A program made the position numbers and the translations under genes. This document shows positions 5,422 through 7,288 of a stretch of 7,288 bases of DNA, in pieces. The notes below the pieces were generated by a model. The model was not told the origin of the DNA, did not search any database, and saw only the letters and a list, made by a program, of their open reading frames with translations. The stretch covers positions 1-7,288 of the forward strand of contig JAGLYT010000078.1 in NCBI GenBank assembly GCA_023132075.1, read 5' to 3'. The first letter of the stretch is position 1. Each line of letters opens with the position of its first letter. The stretch is from JAGLHV01 sp023132075 [NCBI: bacterium] (lineage in GTDB: Bacteria; CBDUZB01; JAGLHV01).

Positions 5422-6561
5422 ATGTTAAGATATCTTACCTCGGGTGAATCACACGGGAAGTGTTTAGTTGCTATTCTGGAAGGGTTTCCCTCCGGATTAA
5501 AGATAGAGGGAAAGGTTATAGATAAGGAATTATTACGCAGACAGCTGGGTTATGGCCGGGGAGGGAGGATGCAGATAGAAAAAGATAAAGCAGAAATTCT
5601 TTCCGGATTATATAGAGGAAAAACTACGGGAGCTCCTCTTTGTATAATGGTTGCCAATAAAGACTGGAAGGGATGGGACAAGATGCCTTCCCTTACTAAA
5701 CCCAGGCCGGGTCATGCCGATTTATCCGGAATGTTTAAATATAACTTTGAGGACTTAAGGCCGGTTTTAGAAAGAGCCAGTGCCAGAGAGACAGCGGTAA
5801 GGGTAGGAGTGGGGGCGGTGGCTAAAAGATTATTAGCTGAATTTGATATTAAAATTTACAGCCGTACGGTGCAAATCGGTAGTGTTAAAGATGAGTCTGT
5901 TTACAATCCGGCAAAAGGAAAAAGTATTGGAATAAAAGAAACACCCCTGCGTTGTATAGACAAAAATATTGAAAAGAAGATGATTGCTTTAATTGACCGG
6001 GCTAAAGAAAAGAAAGATAGCCTGGGAGGGGTATTTGAAGTTGGTGTTCTTAATTTGCCGGTAGGATTGGGGAGTTTTGTTCATTGGGATGCCCGATTGG
6101 ATGCCCGTCTGGCTTTTGCTTTAATGAGTATTCAGGCAATTAAGGGTGTAGAGATAGGGTTAGGCTTTGATTGTGCCCGGCGGTTTGGTTCCGAGGTACA
6201 TGATGAAATCTTTTATGAAAAAAAACAGGGATTTTACCGCAAGACTAATAATGCCGGCGGATTGGAAGGTGGGATGTCTAACGGAGAGACGATTGTTTTG
6301 AAGGCGGCTATGAAACCGATTGCTACCCTGGGTAAACCTTTACGGTCGGTAGATATAAAATCCAAGAAACCATATAAAGCTTGCGTAGAGAGAGCGGATG
6401 TTTGTGCTGTTCCGGCTGCCGGTGTAGTGGGGGAAACAGTTGTGGCTTTTGAGGTTGCCCGGGCGTTAAAGGAAAAATTCGGCGGGGATAGTTTAGCAGA
6501 GATGAAGGAAAATTTTTCTAATTATAAAAAGTATTTAAAAACGGGGAATAAGAAAAAATGA
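5422..6561 (+). CDS. aroC: chorismate synthase
   Basis: This enzyme converts 5-enolpyruvylshikimate-3-phosphate to chorismate with reduced FMN as cofactor, the last common step of aromatic synthesis. The protein has 379 residues, normal for the bacterial type. Motifs in order: GESHG (8-12) with catalytic His11, RRQLGYGRGGRM (39-50), RPGHADLSG (95-103) with His98, and ERASARET (117-124). Next are the FMN-binding region GGLEGGMSNGE (279-289) with KPIATL (298-303), and RADVCAVPAAG (324-334) with the conserved Asp326. No flavin reductase domain is attached, so reduced FMN must come from elsewhere. The start is set by GGAGG (5412-5416), 5 nt before the ATG. It overlaps aroK by 4 nt, so the two are coupled. 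No confident promoter was found in the 103 bp after the palindromic element. Confidence 0.98.
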   Translation: MLRYLTSGESHGKCLVAILEGFPSGLKIEGKVIDKELLRRQLGYGRGGRMQIEKDKAEILSGLYRGKTTGAPLCIMVANKDWKGWDKMPSLTKPRPGHADLSGMFKYNFEDLRPVLERASARETAVRVGVGAVAKRLLAEFDIKIYSRTVQIGSVKDESVYNPAKGKSIGIKETPLRCIDKNIEKKMIALIDRAKEKKDSLGGVFEVGVLNLPVGLGSFVHWDARLDARLAFALMSIQAIKGVEIGLGFDCARRFGSEVHDEIFYEKKQGFYRKTNNAGGLEGGMSNGETIVLKAAMKPIATLGKPLRSVDIKSKKPYKACVERADVCAVPAAGVVGETVVAFEVARALKEKFGGDSLAEMKENFSNYKKYLKTGNKKK

Positions 6562-7082
6562 ACATTGTTTTGACCGGATTTATGGGAACAGGGAAAACAG
6601 CTGTAGGGAAGAAATTGGCGGAAGAAACAGGAATGCAGTACATTGATACTGATGAGATGATAGAAAAAGATGTGGGGATGACGATTCCTAATATTTTTAA
6701 ACGAAGGGGAGAGAAATATTTTCGCGAGGCAGAGACACAGGCAGTTAAATGTGTGGCGATGCTGGATAATTTTGTGATTGCTACCGGAGGCGGAGTGGTT
6801 TTAAAAGAAGAAAATATGAAAGAGTTGGAAAAGAACGGGATTATTGTTTGCCTGACTGCTTCTGCGGATTCAATTTTACAGCGGACCGGTAAAGATACTA
6901 ACAGGCCTTTATTGAAAGGCGAAAATCCGGCAGATAAAATTGAGCAATTGTTAAATGAGAGAGAACCTTTCTATAAACGGTGCCATAAAATGATTGACAC
7001 TTCACAAAAAGAGATTAAGGATATAATCGGGGAAATTATTCCTTTTTTTAAAGAAGTAAGCAGCAGTAAAATCAAAAAATGA
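6558..7082 (+). CDS. aroK: shikimate kinase
   Basis: This enzyme phosphorylates shikimate at the 3-hydroxyl with ATP. The 174-residue protein has the standard architecture. Walker A is GFMGTGKT (7-14). The substrate-binding residues are in DTD (30-32), in YFREAE with Arg56, and in the GGG loop (77-79). The lid carries NRPLL with Arg116, and NEREPFY with Arg135 lies near the C-terminus. The pattern IFKRRGEKYFREAE is diagnostic. The ATG sits in the ATGA that also holds the aroC stop, so the genes are translationally coupled. It is followed after 13 nt by aroB. The last ten or so residues are Lys/Ser rich and probably a disordered tail. Confidence 0.97.
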   Translation: MNIVLTGFMGTGKTAVGKKLAEETGMQYIDTDEMIEKDVGMTIPNIFKRRGEKYFREAETQAVKCVAMLDNFVIATGGGVVLKEENMKELEKNGIIVCLTASADSILQRTGKDTNRPLLKGENPADKIEQLLNEREPFYKRCHKMIDTSQKEIKDIIGEIIPFFKEVSSSKIKK

Positions 7083-7095
7083 TTGAGAAAGAAAA

Positions 7096-7288
7096 ATGAA
7101 AGAAATAAAAGTAGATTTAAAAGATAAAAGCTATAAAATTTATGTGGGATGCCGGTTGGAAGATATAGGCAGCCGGCTTAAAGAATATAAGACGGGCAGG
7201 AAAATCCTGGTGGTTACTAATCCGATAGTAGAGAAATTTTATTTGGAGCCGGTAGTAAAATCTTTGCAGGAAGCAGATTGGGATGTTT
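7096..7288 (+). CDS. aroB: 3-dehydroquinate synthase, N-terminal part only
   Basis: Only 64 complete codons are present before the window ends, against roughly 350 residues for the family. The visible segment matches the AroB N-terminus: a short first strand (IKVDLKDKSYKIYVG), then a helix with LEDIGSRLKEY, then KILVVTNPIVEKFYLEPVV, corresponding to the VVTn..V...Yl strand-helix near the NAD site. The enzyme makes 3-dehydroquinate from DAHP using NAD+ and a divalent metal; those catalytic residues lie outside the window. The ATG at 7096 is chosen by position and by match to the family start. A weak SD-like GAGAAAG (7085-7091) precedes it, in the 13-nt gap after aroK. The ATG at 7079 opens only six codons in another frame. 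Confidence 0.93.
   Translation, partial: MKEIKVDLKDKSYKIYVGCRLEDIGSRLKEYKTGRKILVVTNPIVEKFYLEPVVKSLQEADWDV

Overview
The window comes from an AT-rich bacterial chromosome. Every gene reads on the + strand. Short gaps, 4-nt ATGA overlaps, Shine-Dalgarno (SD) sequences and an ApbE lipoprotein signal all fit a bacterium. The mix of an AmmeMemoRadiSam-type radical SAM protein, a DUF4143-type ATPase, a HEPN/MNT pair and GTAG-footed palindromes is typical of uncultivated anaerobic lineages such as Omnitrophota. That assignment is an impression, not a demonstrated placement.

The left part (1-2731) is a compact run of three genes. It holds the 3' part of an AmrS-like radical SAM enzyme, an apbE-like FAD:protein FMN transferase lipoprotein, and aroE (shikimate dehydrogenase), whose SD overlaps the apbE stop codon.

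The middle part (about 2732-5421) is an accessory insert. A sharp promoter with two copies of a 21-bp dyad motif drives a DUF4143-type AAA ATPase (2897-4168). A 373-bp AT-rich stretch without a recognisable gene follows. Next comes an overlapping MNT nucleotidyltransferase/HEPN pair (4542-5179), read as a MntA/HepT-type antitoxin and toxin. The insert ends in a 133-bp non-coding composite palindrome (5186-5318): imperfect 13-bp terminal inverted repeats enclosing two facing GTAG-headed REP-like hairpins.

The right part (5422-7288) returns to aromatic amino acid synthesis: aroC, aroK (overlapping aroC by 4 nt) and the start of aroB, cut by the window edge. With aroE these are four shikimate-pathway steps: AroB makes 3-dehydroquinate, AroE reduces dehydroshikimate, AroK phosphorylates shikimate, and AroC forms chorismate. 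The simplest reading is an aro cluster split between aroE and aroC by an ATPase/toxin-antitoxin/REP island.

Most interesting are the paired operator over the ATPase promoter, the composite REP/MITE-like element, the HEPN/MNT module, and an AroE whose cofactor motif departs from the NADP-type consensus. No CRISPR array, tRNA, rRNA or transposase gene was seen.
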